DNA from: Saprospirales bacterium
GTDB taxonomy: Bacteria; Bacteroidota; Bacteroidia; Chitinophagales; UBA8649
DNA: 37,816 nt
Reading direction: 5' to 3'
Assembly: GCA_002708985.1 (NCBI GenBank)
Contig: PAPS01000031.1
Span: forward strand, 1-37,816
The number at the start of each line of letters is the position of its first letter. Within the stretch, counting starts at the first letter, position 1. The position numbers and the translations under genes are program-made. The notes under the pieces are model-generated. The model ran no database searches and was not told the DNA's origin. It worked only from the letters and a program-made list of their open reading frames with translations. Of this stretch, positions 8,625-18,049 are shown piece by piece.

Positions 8625-11600
8625 ATGGGCGTCAATCTTGAACGAAATAATGTTATACATCTTGACGGATATCATTGGGATAAAGAAAAAGATGACGATA
8701 AACCACTTCTTAGTCAGCTAACAGACGATCTATTGGCCAACGGTTTTACAGACGTTGGGCCCGAAGTTATCAAACTTACAATCTCTGACAGCGAGTTGAC
8801 CTCGTTTATCGATAAATTTATTGTATACCACTACGACTCTGATCCCTCTACGGTTGGAGGTGGAGCGTTTGGTAATGCATTTGAAGACTCCAAAAAAATA
8901 CCAAACTATACTGTGCCTGCAGTTAACGAACATGATCATAATAAATTTGTTTACGACTTACCTTTAGGAAATGGAGAAGATCCAACAGGTCAAAGATTTA
9001 AATACATTCACCAAGCGTATGCAGACGCAGAACGATGGAATAAAAGATGGTCAGAGTTTCCTACTCTAAATCAAATATCGGGAACAACTTCAGCTGCATC
9101 TTACCTTGGGCCAAACTCCGAATTGTTTGCGTATTTAAATCCACACCCATCAAATATGATGACTAATGAAACTAGTCAAACCCTACCTTCTGGTGTTACA
9201 AATCATCAAAGTCGAGTTAAAAAAATTATTTTTAACATTGGTGCAGACAAGTACGAGAGAGTATTTAATCAACTGGATACTGTTGGTGAAGAGGGTTCCG
9301 GTGTCTTCTTGGGATCAAATCAGGGACAAGACGCAATTAGTATTTCTAGTCAAACTGGATCTCTTACTGGAGATAATGACTCTAGTGGAAGTATAGATGA
9401 TAATTTTCCTCTCGCAAAAGAAATATATCCTGCTGCAGCAAGATTTACTGAAGTTGCTCAATTTAGAGTTGGACAGAGAGTTGTTGGTGAACAATCAGGA
9501 GCAATCGGTGTTGTAACAGAATTTATAGATGCAAATGGAGATCCCTGTGTAGTGGGTAAAAACATATTTGAAAAGAATATGATGTATGACCCAGAGTTAC
9601 TTGCAAGTGTCAGAGGTCAAACTGCAACACACATTTCTGATGGAACTAAAAGCGTTCTAGAGTTTTCTACAGATTTTTCTATCGCAGATTTTGATGAAAC
9701 TGTAGATCAAGTTTATACAGTAACTACAACCGATTCTTCTGATGTCGTAACAAAATTAACCTCGACAGGTCTTACGCCAAATTATTCTACAAATGGAACT
9801 GGAATTACATTTTTAGATTCTGCCGGACAACCAGTATCAGTAGGAAATGAGTTGACTGTAACTGTCTCTTATGGCCCGAAAATGTTAAAAAGCAGACTCC
9901 CAAGTGCTGGGATGGTTTATGGTGGAAACTATGTTCCAGAATACGACTTGCCCGATACCGAAGATTCTACTCACGGAAAAATACTCACAAGAGTTAATGT
10001 TGAAAAGAAACCATATGGAAATCTACAAAGAAAAACTGTCTTTATAGACGAATGGGTAGAACAAACAGAGGGAAGACAACTTGTAGTAGAAGCATTGTCT
10101 AAAGATTTCTTCCCCGGCGAAAAAATCTTTTCAGAAAACCCTTTTGGAGACGACGACAATTCTACTGCAGAATTGACTGGATGGGCAGAACCAATAGATG
10201 TAACTGTAAACTATGAGAACAGATATGTGCCATTTACCTTTACTATAGCTGGCACTTTTAATGCTCAAGATCATGATATAGCTGTAGTAGTTAGACCTTA
10301 TAGATTGGTTGGTTCTGGAACATCATCTAAAAGAGAAGCTTCGGCCGACGATCAATTTATTCTTGAAGGGGCAACTTTGACTTCTAATAGTGGCCAAAGA
10401 CTAAAAAATGGAGGGTTTTCTGCGACTCAAATTCAGTATCCTTCGGGGAGTTATGATTATTGGACTCAATCTAGAGTTGGCCAGTCAAATGCATCTGAAA
10501 GTGGGCCCAACCAGCTGACGCAGCTGCTTAATGCTCAGATTATAGTAACTGTATCGGTCAAAGAACCAGATTATACTACTCTTTCTAGAATTCCTCCACA
10601 ATCTACCGGATTTTCTAATTCCGGTATTCAAACTCTTGGAGAAAAGGGAGATAAGACAGGAGATTTTGGAGCTCTTACTTTTTCAAAGTTAAGTAGATTT
10701 AGTGCTCAAACCGAATTAACAAATGTCGCCGATAAAACCACTGGTAATGATGTAGTACACCAAGGAAATGTTGGTACAGGTTCAGCAGAGTCTTTATCCT
10801 TTAGAATAGAATTTGAAAGAGAGAAAAGTCTTCTTGACAAAATTTCACCCATAACAGATGAATTTGATGTCAATAATCAGGTGATTGTGAATCTTGTAAA
10901 TGATTCTTTGGGAACTTCTCATCAAGTCGGAGATAGTTTTACTGTTAGTTCTTGGGACAACGATGATGTAAGAAACGCTGCAACTACTCAATATTTTCCG
11001 GCATTAGTTGTCGGATGGATCAAATCGAGAAGTCCTTTGCCTAGCGGTATGCAAAGAGTAACTTTTGACGAACAAAACGAGTATGATGGTAGAGGTGCAT
11101 CTCCTACGGAAAGAATGAGTTATGTAACTCTTGATATGGTACAACCAGAAGAGTCTAATGAATTTATCGTAAATTCTGGAGAAGGTAAGACATTTCTAAA
11201 GAAAGATCCGCAAGGTGGGGTAATTTCTGGAACTGGGTATTCTACTGGATATGTAGGAATCGGAACAGTTGCTAAACTTGTTTACGAAAATGAATATAAC
11301 AAAGTTAAGAGATGTTTGATCAATTCTGCAAGAGGTGTTAAGTTTTCTCCGGAAGATGTTACTACTGGTCTGTCTACTTCTACCGAAGCAAGTTTAGTTC
11401 AGTATAAAGAAGAAGAATTAGTCCAAGGAAATAAACACCATTTCTGGATTGCTTTAGATAAATCAGAAACATTCTTCACTTCAGATCAAATAGAACCCAA
11501 ACCCCTTCTTGGTTCTATGACTTTATCTATGAAAACAGAAGACGACAGTTCTCCATCTCCGATGGCCGTAACGGGTATGCAGTTGGGAGATGTTTATACT

Positions 11601-14600
11601 TTTACTTTGCAAAGAATTAAAGGAAGATATACTGGAACTTCTAGCGATGTATTATTTGGCGATCCAGTAATTGTTCAGATTACTGTGGAGTCTACTTCTA
11701 TTTCCGACTTTGCATTAGAATTATCAAATGAGTTGAATGATAATTTACCAGAATATAGTTTTGAAATAGATTCTGAAAATACATCTAATATACTGTTTAG
11801 GTCTAATGAAGTAGGTTTTGATTTATCTATTGGTTATAATTCAGTGAATTATTCTGAGAGTTTAGAACCCGTTAGAGTAGAATCTGATAGAGCCAACTTT
11901 GGTATGGGTTCAGTTGATACGAGCACTAGAAATGCTTCTTCTTCTCCGGTTGGGGTAACTGCAATTAATGGTTCTTTTGGAGTTGCTGTAAAAGATAGTT
12001 CTGATGCAAATGGAAATTATTACTTAGGTGGATATCACCATAAAGTAGATTTTGCACTTCCAAGTGAAGCCTATTATGGGGATAAATTTGAATTTGTATT
12101 GAGTGGTTTGATAACTCAGAGTTCTACTTCAGAAACCTACACCACTCCTTCAACTTTCGACTTGACTTTGGAGTATATTGCAGATAGAAGATTTAGCAGT
12201 TCTGCAGCATTGGGTGCGGCCATCAAGAATTCAGTTATAACTAATTCTTATATATCTAAGTTTATGAAAGTAAGTCTAGAATCAAACTTAATTAAGTTTG
12301 AATATACTCCGGACTCATGGGCGTATCTAGATAAGACAACCATACACAACCAAACTGGTGCATACGGATTGATGAATGAAAATTCTTCTAAGTACTCAAC
12401 AGTTTATACTACAGGATCATCTGATTCAGATCCATTTAGTTCTGTAATTACTGCAGCGACAGGGTTAGCAGACGATTCATTCTTAGTAATTATGAATGAA
12501 ATGACATCTAATGGATATACAGATATTCCTACTAATGTATCTTTATATGATATGGAAGTGTGGGATGGAACTCAGTATATAAACAATACAATGTATGTAA
12601 GTGATCTACCATCCGAATCAGTGTTTACTGGTCAACTTACAGTTACACCAATGACTCAGTATGATTTCACTGATGATGATACTGGAGGATTGGGGCCTTT
12701 ACAAACAATTGGATTTGTAAGATCTCAATTACCTTCTTCTTTAGTGAGACAAAAAGTTAAAATTAAGTTCCCATTTGCCAGAGATTTTGGAACATTTGCA
12801 GATCCAATTACTCATCTGTCAGATGCAGTTGGAGCAAGTTATAATAATTCATCTACATCTAGTGCAGATGCTACGACTCATCCTACAACTTTGGGAGGAA
12901 ATACTAAGTATTTTACTTCTTACAAACAACACGTTATTGGTGCAGCAGGGCCTAGGTTTGTCTCTGAAGCTGGTACTACATATTCTTCAAAAGGATTTAT
13001 ATCCCAAGGAGATAGGAAAGGCCCAGAGACATCATTCGATCCCGATTTGCGAGGATTCCATCCAGAGGTTTCTGTGTCTGATAACTATGCACATTATTCT
13101 TCTTTCCCATACCATGAGTGCGGTTTAGAATTAGAAAGTTTTGAATTAATCTCAGATCACTCAATTGGCCCAGTTGTTTTAGAAACAAATGACCAATCAA
13201 ACTTGGGTGGTGTCGCTGGGGATCAACCTTGGAGAATTCGTTTCGAAGTAAGCAGAGGTTATGAAGTAACTGATGCGTCTCCATTCATTGCAACTCAAAA
13301 CTATCAAGGTGTTGGGGGAAGTAAAGGAAATACCGAGTTCGAATATCTGAAAGTACACGTTGCAACAGAATATCAAATTAAAGGTGATGGAACCGTAACT
13401 TCTATACAAAGTGCAGATGGACTTGAAAAGGGCGAGTTTAGAGAGCCGGGATTCCTTGGTGGTGTCAGACCTCAATACTCAGGATATGTTCGAGCAAGAA
13501 CTCACTTGATATCTCCAGAAGTCACTGACTTCTTAGAAGTTCAATCTTTACAATCTATTAGAACTAGTGGTTTGAATCCTTCTGCCGGTATTGTCGGGTT
13601 TAAGGATTATAATAAAGTTGCCGCCGGTACTGAAGATGAAAGAATTCTTGGTGGAGGAACTTCTGACGGAACAGAAACAACGAAGGCAGAGTTTAGATAT
13701 GAAGACAAGTATCTGAGAGGTTCTAGTACAGAATTGGTTTATGATACTCCATTTAATACTGGTACTCTGAGAATGCAAAAAGGATTCTTCAGAAGAACTG
13801 GTAAACAGGAGAGAAGTGTTGCGTTAACATACCCAATGAGTTATACATTGACTGTCGCAGATCACGGTATTGTTTTCTATTTGAGAGATCAAGCAGCAAG
13901 TGCCCAATCTGACGATTACGCATGGTTTGTTATTCAAAGACACGTTGATTCTACAACTGGTGTTCCGGATTATGATTCATTATCACAACCAGTACACTGT
14001 GTATATCAAACTTCAGAGCCACCATTGTTGTACTCCGACTTAACTCCTTTCTTCTCTGTAGATGAATCGAGCGGAGAAACAATAGATAGAACAACTTCTA
14101 TCTTTGTAGAAGGTTTGACAAATCAATTTGGATCTAGAGTTTTTGATTTCAGAGTTGATGAATTCGTAGAACAAGAATTGAAGGCATTTGATATTGAGAA
14201 CCAAGGAAGATTCAGAAGATTCGTAGTTCGCGAGAAAGACGTATTGAAACCTTGGGATAGACACGTTTTCGCCGGTATATCTGAGACGGACTCTCATGCG
14301 GTACTAAATATATTAGAACAACTTGCATTGAATGAAGACGGACAATTAGTAATCCAGTTCCCGAATAGATTGGGATCACAGAGATACTTCTTTACAGGAA
14401 AAGAATTGGATTTGATTGCGTTTTCTGATGGAGGTGCCGTAGGTCAGGATACTTTGATAACAAGTGATCGATTCAGTACTACTGGTACAACAGACAAGAG
14501 AAGACTGTATAAGGCACTTATGTCAACGAAACCTTTTGGTAATGGTATGAGAGTTTTGGCAATGGTCGCTGGATATGGAATCACATCATCACAGGCGGAT

Positions 14601-14621
14601 ACACGGCTCCTATCATCGTAA
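8625..14621 (+). CDS. Giant virion structural protein (1998 aa)
   Basis: ATG at 8625 is set by AAAGGAG at 8612-8618, under its own late promoter. The N-terminal 230 residues (MGVNLERNNVIHLDGYHWD onward) are mixed and contain FKYIHQAYADAERWNKRW. The long middle, about residues 230-1700, is beta-rich and Ser/Thr-rich with no obvious enzyme motif. It includes two short 'G-(E/Q)-x-V/I' beta turns (RVGQRVVGEQSGAIGVV and FFPGEKIFSENP) of a kind common in marine phage virion proteins. The C-terminal 270 residues (SVALTYPMSYTLTVADHG, WFVIQRHVDS, FRRFVVREKDVLKPWDR, VIQFPNRLGSQRYFFTGKEL) look like a conserved folded domain resembling ends of other marine T4-like structural proteins. No signal peptide or membrane span is seen. 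The product is probably a large baseplate or tail-fibre component. Confidence 0.78.
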   Translation: MGVNLERNNVIHLDGYHWDKEKDDDKPLLSQLTDDLLANGFTDVGPEVIKLTISDSELTSFIDKFIVYHYDSDPSTVGGGAFGNAFEDSKKIPNYTVPAVNEHDHNKFVYDLPLGNGEDPTGQRFKYIHQAYADAERWNKRWSEFPTLNQISGTTSAASYLGPNSELFAYLNPHPSNMMTNETSQTLPSGVTNHQSRVKKIIFNIGADKYERVFNQLDTVGEEGSGVFLGSNQGQDAISISSQTGSLTGDNDSSGSIDDNFPLAKEIYPAAARFTEVAQFRVGQRVVGEQSGAIGVVTEFIDANGDPCVVGKNIFEKNMMYDPELLASVRGQTATHISDGTKSVLEFSTDFSIADFDETVDQVYTVTTTDSSDVVTKLTSTGLTPNYSTNGTGITFLDSAGQPVSVGNELTVTVSYGPKMLKSRLPSAGMVYGGNYVPEYDLPDTEDSTHGKILTRVNVEKKPYGNLQRKTVFIDEWVEQTEGRQLVVEALSKDFFPGEKIFSENPFGDDDNSTAELTGWAEPIDVTVNYENRYVPFTFTIAGTFNAQDHDIAVVVRPYRLVGSGTSSKREASADDQFILEGATLTSNSGQRLKNGGFSATQIQYPSGSYDYWTQSRVGQSNASESGPNQLTQLLNAQIIVTVSVKEPDYTTLSRIPPQSTGFSNSGIQTLGEKGDKTGDFGALTFSKLSRFSAQTELTNVADKTTGNDVVHQGNVGTGSAESLSFRIEFEREKSLLDKISPITDEFDVNNQVIVNLVNDSLGTSHQVGDSFTVSSWDNDDVRNAATTQYFPALVVGWIKSRSPLPSGMQRVTFDEQNEYDGRGASPTERMSYVTLDMVQPEESNEFIVNSGEGKTFLKKDPQGGVISGTGYSTGYVGIGTVAKLVYENEYNKVKRCLINSARGVKFSPEDVTTGLSTSTEASLVQYKEEELVQGNKHHFWIALDKSETFFTSDQIEPKPLLGSMTLSMKTEDDSSPSPMAVTGMQLGDVYTFTLQRIKGRYTGTSSDVLFGDPVIVQITVESTSISDFALELSNELNDNLPEYSFEIDSENTSNILFRSNEVGFDLSIGYNSVNYSESLEPVRVESDRANFGMGSVDTSTRNASSSPVGVTAINGSFGVAVKDSSDANGNYYLGGYHHKVDFALPSEAYYGDKFEFVLSGLITQSSTSETYTTPSTFDLTLEYIADRRFSSSAALGAAIKNSVITNSYISKFMKVSLESNLIKFEYTPDSWAYLDKTTIHNQTGAYGLMNENSSKYSTVYTTGSSDSDPFSSVITAATGLADDSFLVIMNEMTSNGYTDIPTNVSLYDMEVWDGTQYINNTMYVSDLPSESVFTGQLTVTPMTQYDFTDDDTGGLGPLQTIGFVRSQLPSSLVRQKVKIKFPFARDFGTFADPITHLSDAVGASYNNSSTSSADATTHPTTLGGNTKYFTSYKQHVIGAAGPRFVSEAGTTYSSKGFISQGDRKGPETSFDPDLRGFHPEVSVSDNYAHYSSFPYHECGLELESFELISDHSIGPVVLETNDQSNLGGVAGDQPWRIRFEVSRGYEVTDASPFIATQNYQGVGGSKGNTEFEYLKVHVATEYQIKGDGTVTSIQSADGLEKGEFREPGFLGGVRPQYSGYVRARTHLISPEVTDFLEVQSLQSIRTSGLNPSAGIVGFKDYNKVAAGTEDERILGGGTSDGTETTKAEFRYEDKYLRGSSTELVYDTPFNTGTLRMQKGFFRRTGKQERSVALTYPMSYTLTVADHGIVFYLRDQAASAQSDDYAWFVIQRHVDSTTGVPDYDSLSQPVHCVYQTSEPPLLYSDLTPFFSVDESSGETIDRTTSIFVEGLTNQFGSRVFDFRVDEFVEQELKAFDIENQGRFRRFVVREKDVLKPWDRHVFAGISETDSHAVLNILEQLALNEDGQLVIQFPNRLGSQRYFFTGKELDLIAFSDGGAVGQDTLITSDRFSTTGTTDKRRLYKALMSTKPFGNGMRVLAMVAGYGITSSQADTRLLSS

Positions 14622-14634
14622 GTAGGAGTAACAT

Positions 14635-15069
14635 ATGTCTAACTCTACTATCCCAATTAGAGTTAATAAGGATGGCACAGGAAATACCGAGGGGCTCGCT
14701 GAATTTCAAACCGGCGAGCACATCGGCCTGGAGCATGGTGGAACTGGTGGTTCCACTGCTGCAGAAGCGAGAACTAATTTAGAACTTGCAAGTATTGCTG
14801 TATCTTCAGATTATGTAGATCTAGTTAATAAACCAGTATTAAAGACATTTCGTTTTGTTATAACTACTCCTGCAAATCAATGGGTTATTCAACATGACAA
14901 AGGAACTACTTCTTTCCATGAAAAACTTTTCGAAACTGATGGAACGCCCTTTATTGCTTATGTGGAAATATTAGATTCTAATAGTTTCAAAGTACACCTT
15001 TCTGAAACAATTACTGGTTATGTTGATGTTATTTTTGACAATGTTGAATTATTACCAGAAACACCATAG
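14635..15069 (+). CDS. Mini tail-fibre / fibre adaptor protein (144 aa)
   Basis: ATG at 14635 follows a TAGGAGT ribosome site just after the upstream stop. Residues about 32-50 carry the fibre motif HGGTGGSTAAEARTNLELA, seen at the N-terminal side of many phage fibres and in the 939-residue protein here. The remainder (FRFVITTPANQWVIQHDKG ... FIAYVEILDSNSFKVHLSE ... GYVDVIFDN) is a compact beta module with the pattern W-x-I-x-H...V-x-I-x-D. A related module ends the neighbouring 857-residue fibre (THTISHNLNSNF...). The protein therefore looks like a fibre with its shaft removed, joining an attachment motif directly to a terminal cap. It is either a short fibre or a connector; the role is inferred. 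Confidence 0.7.
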   Translation: MSNSTIPIRVNKDGTGNTEGLAEFQTGEHIGLEHGGTGGSTAAEARTNLELASIAVSSDYVDLVNKPVLKTFRFVITTPANQWVIQHDKGTTSFHEKLFETDGTPFIAYVEILDSNSFKVHLSETITGYVDVIFDNVELLPETP

Positions 15070-15086
15070 TTAAACTCCTTTCTTTT

Positions 15087-15094
15087 TATAAATA
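15087..15094 (+). promoter_or_regulatory. T4-type late promoter TATAAATA
   Basis: An exact octamer in the 97-nt gap before the long fibre gene, 72 nt upstream of its ATG. The predicted transcript start is near 15100, leaving a 67-nt leader that contains a stem-loop. Confidence 0.75.
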
Positions 15095-15104
15095 GAACAC
15101 TGTC

Positions 15105-15122
15105 GATTCGAGTTACCGAATC
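15105..15122 (+). promoter_or_regulatory. 5'-leader stem-loop
   Basis: GATTCG (15105-15110) and CGAATC (15117-15122) form a perfect 6-bp stem with a six-base loop. It lies just after the predicted late transcript start and is followed by an AT-rich stretch. It may protect the 5' end of the fibre mRNA, or act as a weak terminator for upstream transcripts. Confidence 0.4.
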
Positions 15123-15166
15123 ATTTATTTTTGCAAAATTAAATCTTTTTAACAGAGAGGAAAAAA

Positions 15167-17740
15167 ATGTCTAATAAGTATATTAAATTTCACGGCATTA
15201 AACTTGCAGACAATTCAGTAATCGAAAGTTTACGAATTGAACAGGTTGCTGCCGATCCCACACCTGCGGCCGCTGGTCGTTTGTGGTATAATACTACTGA
15301 AAAAGTATTTAAGTTCTCTAGTTTAGACGGAAGCGATCAAGTCGTAGTACGTCAAGCGGTATCTCTTCAAGAGATGACATCGGCAATTGCAGTAGAAACA
15401 GCTGCGAGAGTTGCAGATGTTAATGCTGAAGAAACCGCAAGACAAAACGCTGACGCGGCGCTCCAATCTGAATTGGATGCTACACAAACTGGTGCTGGTC
15501 TTGCTGCTGACGGTTCATTAACCCAACACAGCGGAACAAACTATATTGACAGTGCAACAACCCTTAAAGGGACTGACGCATTGTTGGATGCTGCAATTAA
15601 AGCAGTATCAGACGAAATCAACACTAGCCAATCTGGCACAGGGTTGAACACAGACGGTTCATACACCGCTGATGGTTCGTCAAACTTTATTACAACTGCA
15701 ACTTCATTAAAGAATGCTGATTCTTTACTGGACGCACAGATTAAGGTGAATGCTGACGCGATCACTGCTGAGGCAACTTCAAGAGCCTCTGCAGACAGCG
15801 CAAATGCAACTTCTATTGGAAATGTGCAGTCTGAGTTGGATGCAACTCAATCGGGTGCTGGACTTGGTGCCGATGGTGCTTATAGTGCTAACGGTTCTGC
15901 AACATACATCAGTGGTGCATCATCATTAAGTAATGCTGATGATCTTTTAGATTCTGCTGTTGCTGCAGTTCAGTCTGAAGTAGACGCAACACAAGCTGGT
16001 GCTGGTCTTAATGCTGACGGTTCGTATACTGCAAACGGTTCTACGAACTATCTTGCTTCTGCCACATCATTGAAGTCTGCTGACGAAGCTCTTGATGCAC
16101 AAATCAAGTCTGTTGCTGATTCAGTTTCCGGTTCAATTACAACTGGAATTTCTGGATTGCAGTCAGAAGTTGATGCTGTAGAAAACGCAGTAGGTCTTGC
16201 TGCTGATGGTACTTTTGTATCATACAGTGGTACTAACTACCTAGATTCAACAACATCTATGAAGACTGCTGACGAAGCACTAGACAGTGCAATTAAGTCA
16301 GTATCTGATGTTGCTGACGCTGCAGTAGAGAAAGCTGGTGATACAATGGCTGGTACTCTGAACATGAGTAGCAACAGAATCACTAACTTGCCTTCTCCTT
16401 CTGACGATGCGGATGCTGCGACTAAGGGTTATGTAGATGCAACTGCTTCTGGTCTTGATGTTAAGGCATCAGTAAGAGCCACAACAACAGCAAACGTAAA
16501 CCTTTCAAGCGCTCTCGCTAACGGTTCAGTAGTTGACGGTGTTACACTATCAAGTGGTGATAGAGTACTTGTCAAGGATCAAACAGATGCATCTGAAAAC
16601 GGTATCTATGTCGTTCAGGCATCTGGTGCTGCCGTAAGGGCAACAGACTTTGATTCTAATTCTGAAGTCACTTCTGGTGCGTTTACATTTGTCGAAGAAG
16701 GTACTGTCAACGCAAACAACGGTTTCGTTCTTGTAACTGACGGTGCAGTCAATGTAGGTTCTACCAATATGGCGTTTGAACAGTTCTCAGGAGCTGGACA
16801 AATCGAAGCTGGTGCTGGTATCAAGAAGAATGGTAATGAACTGTTCTTATCATTTGGTGCTGGTGTTGTAGAACTACCTTCTGACGAAATCGGTCTAGAC
16901 CTTGCGTCTGATTCTGGTATGATGTTGTCTGTAGATGGATCTACTGCTTCAACAGATACTGCTGCTACGCTGCAGTTGAAGTTGGACGGCAATACTCTTA
17001 CTAAGAACTCAAACGGTGTAAGAGTTGCTACTTCAGTAATTACTGACATCTTGAACCTTCAGTCTGACGCTACTAGTCTCCAATCTGAATTGGATGATAC
17101 TCAAGCAGCTGCTGGCCTGAATACAGATGGTACGTTCGCTGCTCATAGTGGATCAAACTACATTGATAGCGCAACAACAATGAAGGAAGTAGACGCAGCC
17201 CTTGATGCTCAAATCAAGACAGTTGCTGATTCAGTTGCTGGTTCAGTAACATCTGGTATTACTGGTCTACAGACAGAAGTTGATGCCATAGAAACTGCTG
17301 CTGGTCTGAATGCAGATGGTACGTTCTCTGCTCACAGTGGAACAAACTATCTTGACTCTGCGACAACGATGAAGGAAGTAGATGCTGCTCTTGACTCACA
17401 ACTTGAGTCTAAAACATCTGAACTGGACTCTTTGATCTCTGATGTTGAGGGCGACCTCGCAACAGAAACTGCTGCTAGAATTTCTGGTGACAGTGCGATC
17501 AGATCTGCTGTAAACTCTACGAAGTTTACCTTCCAGTCTACATCAACAGCTACGACTCACACAATTTCTCACAACTTGAACTCCAACTTCTTGGTTGTAC
17601 AAGTTATGGTATTGGGTGATGACGGATTGTATGCTAACGATCTCGTACCTGTAGAAGAGACTGACGCAAATACTCTTACTTGTTACCTCACGGAATCAAG
17701 ACACGTTAGAGTATCTGTAATGTCAATGTCAGATATTTAA
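15167..17740 (+). CDS. Long tail-fibre protein with seven shaft repeats (857 aa)
   Basis: ATG at 15167 follows GAGAGG at 15155-15160. The N-terminal 65 residues (HGIKLADNSVIESLRIEQV, AAAGRLWYNTTEKVFKF) form an attachment-type beta module. Five repeats then follow, of the form GLxxDGxxxxxSGxNYxxxATxxKxxDxxLDxxIK, separated by heptad-like Ala-rich helices. Residues about 389-424 carry the widespread fibre motif AGDTMAGTLNM...TNLPSPSDDADAATKGYVD. A conserved beta core follows (LDVKASVRATTTANVNL, RVLVKDQTDASENGIYVV). After about residue 640 come two more repeats, and then a terminal beta cap (THTISHNLNSNFLVV). The design suggests a homotrimeric rod. A terminator follows directly and a late promoter precedes it, so it forms its own unit. 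Host-receptor binding is the expected role, but the tip lacks a recognisable receptor domain. Confidence 0.86.
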   Translation: MSNKYIKFHGIKLADNSVIESLRIEQVAADPTPAAAGRLWYNTTEKVFKFSSLDGSDQVVVRQAVSLQEMTSAIAVETAARVADVNAEETARQNADAALQSELDATQTGAGLAADGSLTQHSGTNYIDSATTLKGTDALLDAAIKAVSDEINTSQSGTGLNTDGSYTADGSSNFITTATSLKNADSLLDAQIKVNADAITAEATSRASADSANATSIGNVQSELDATQSGAGLGADGAYSANGSATYISGASSLSNADDLLDSAVAAVQSEVDATQAGAGLNADGSYTANGSTNYLASATSLKSADEALDAQIKSVADSVSGSITTGISGLQSEVDAVENAVGLAADGTFVSYSGTNYLDSTTSMKTADEALDSAIKSVSDVADAAVEKAGDTMAGTLNMSSNRITNLPSPSDDADAATKGYVDATASGLDVKASVRATTTANVNLSSALANGSVVDGVTLSSGDRVLVKDQTDASENGIYVVQASGAAVRATDFDSNSEVTSGAFTFVEEGTVNANNGFVLVTDGAVNVGSTNMAFEQFSGAGQIEAGAGIKKNGNELFLSFGAGVVELPSDEIGLDLASDSGMMLSVDGSTASTDTAATLQLKLDGNTLTKNSNGVRVATSVITDILNLQSDATSLQSELDDTQAAAGLNTDGTFAAHSGSNYIDSATTMKEVDAALDAQIKTVADSVAGSVTSGITGLQTEVDAIETAAGLNADGTFSAHSGTNYLDSATTMKEVDAALDSQLESKTSELDSLISDVEGDLATETAARISGDSAIRSAVNSTKFTFQSTSTATTHTISHNLNSNFLVVQVMVLGDDGLYANDLVPVEETDANTLTCYLTESRHVRVSVMSMSDI
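15461..17410 (+). repeat. Seven fibre-shaft repeats split 5 + 2 around a conserved core
   Basis: The openings GAGLAADG, GTGLNTDG, GAGLGADG, GAGLNADG, AVGLAADG, AAGLNTDG and AAGLNADG mark the seven units. The first five lie at about 15461-16310 and the last two at about 17080-17410. Spacing varies because Ala-rich helical segments of different length lie between them. Confidence 0.85.
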
Positions 17741-17757
17741 TAGATATCTATAGTGAT

Positions 17758-17786
17758 AAAAAGGGGAGCATTGCTCCCCTTTTTTT
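17758..17786 (+). terminator. Strong rho-independent terminator
   Basis: GGGGAGC (17763-17769) pairs with GCTCCCC (17773-17779) around a three-base loop. Flanking A and T runs extend the stem and leave a T tract of seven. It begins 17 nt after the fibre stop codon and is the only strong intrinsic terminator I see in the window. Confidence 0.95.
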
Positions 17787-17806
17787 ATGTTCTTCAGAAA
17801 ATATAT

Positions 17807-17814
17807 TATAAATA
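17807..17814 (+). promoter_or_regulatory. T4-type late promoter TATAAATA
   Basis: An exact octamer 20 nt beyond the terminator and 28 nt before the ATG of the 68-residue gene. Terminator followed at once by late promoter marks a transcription-unit boundary. Confidence 0.8.
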
Positions 17815-17842
17815 GTAAGTGAACATTTAAAAGGAAAGATGA

Positions 17843-18049
17843 ATGGTTCCAATGAAATTATATAATATCCAGACAATGAAAAGTCCGGAAAGAGTGAGAG
17901 AGGCTATTGAAGAGGCTGTTAGTATCCTTAAACAGAACTGCATTCTTGCAGATTTTAATGAAGACGATGTGAGAGAAAGATATTCTGAAGATTTACGACT
18001 AGTTAAAAACTATTTAACTATTATGGAGTTGATGTTAGACAATGAGTAA
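17843..18049 (+). CDS. Small hypothetical protein (68 aa)
   Basis: The start at 17843 is chosen because AAGGAAA (17831-17837) is well spaced. The ATG four bases earlier (17839) opens a frame of only eight codons. The protein is charged and probably all helical (ERVREAIEEAVSILKQNC, DDVRERYSEDLRLVKNYL), with no signal or membrane segment. The last eight bases, ATGAGTAA, are shared with the start of the next gene, a classic coupled arrangement. I do not recognise the family. Its place between fibre genes and behind a late promoter suggests a late role such as an assembly chaperone, but nothing in the sequence proves this. Confidence 0.72.
   Translation: MVPMKLYNIQTMKSPERVREAIEEAVSILKQNCILADFNEDDVRERYSEDLRLVKNYLTIMELMLDNE

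Noticed and set aside
17839-17841. ATG four bases before the start of the 68-residue gene
   Set aside because: It opens a frame of only eight codons before a TAA; the ATG at 17843 gives the full gene with a well-spaced AAGGAAA site.
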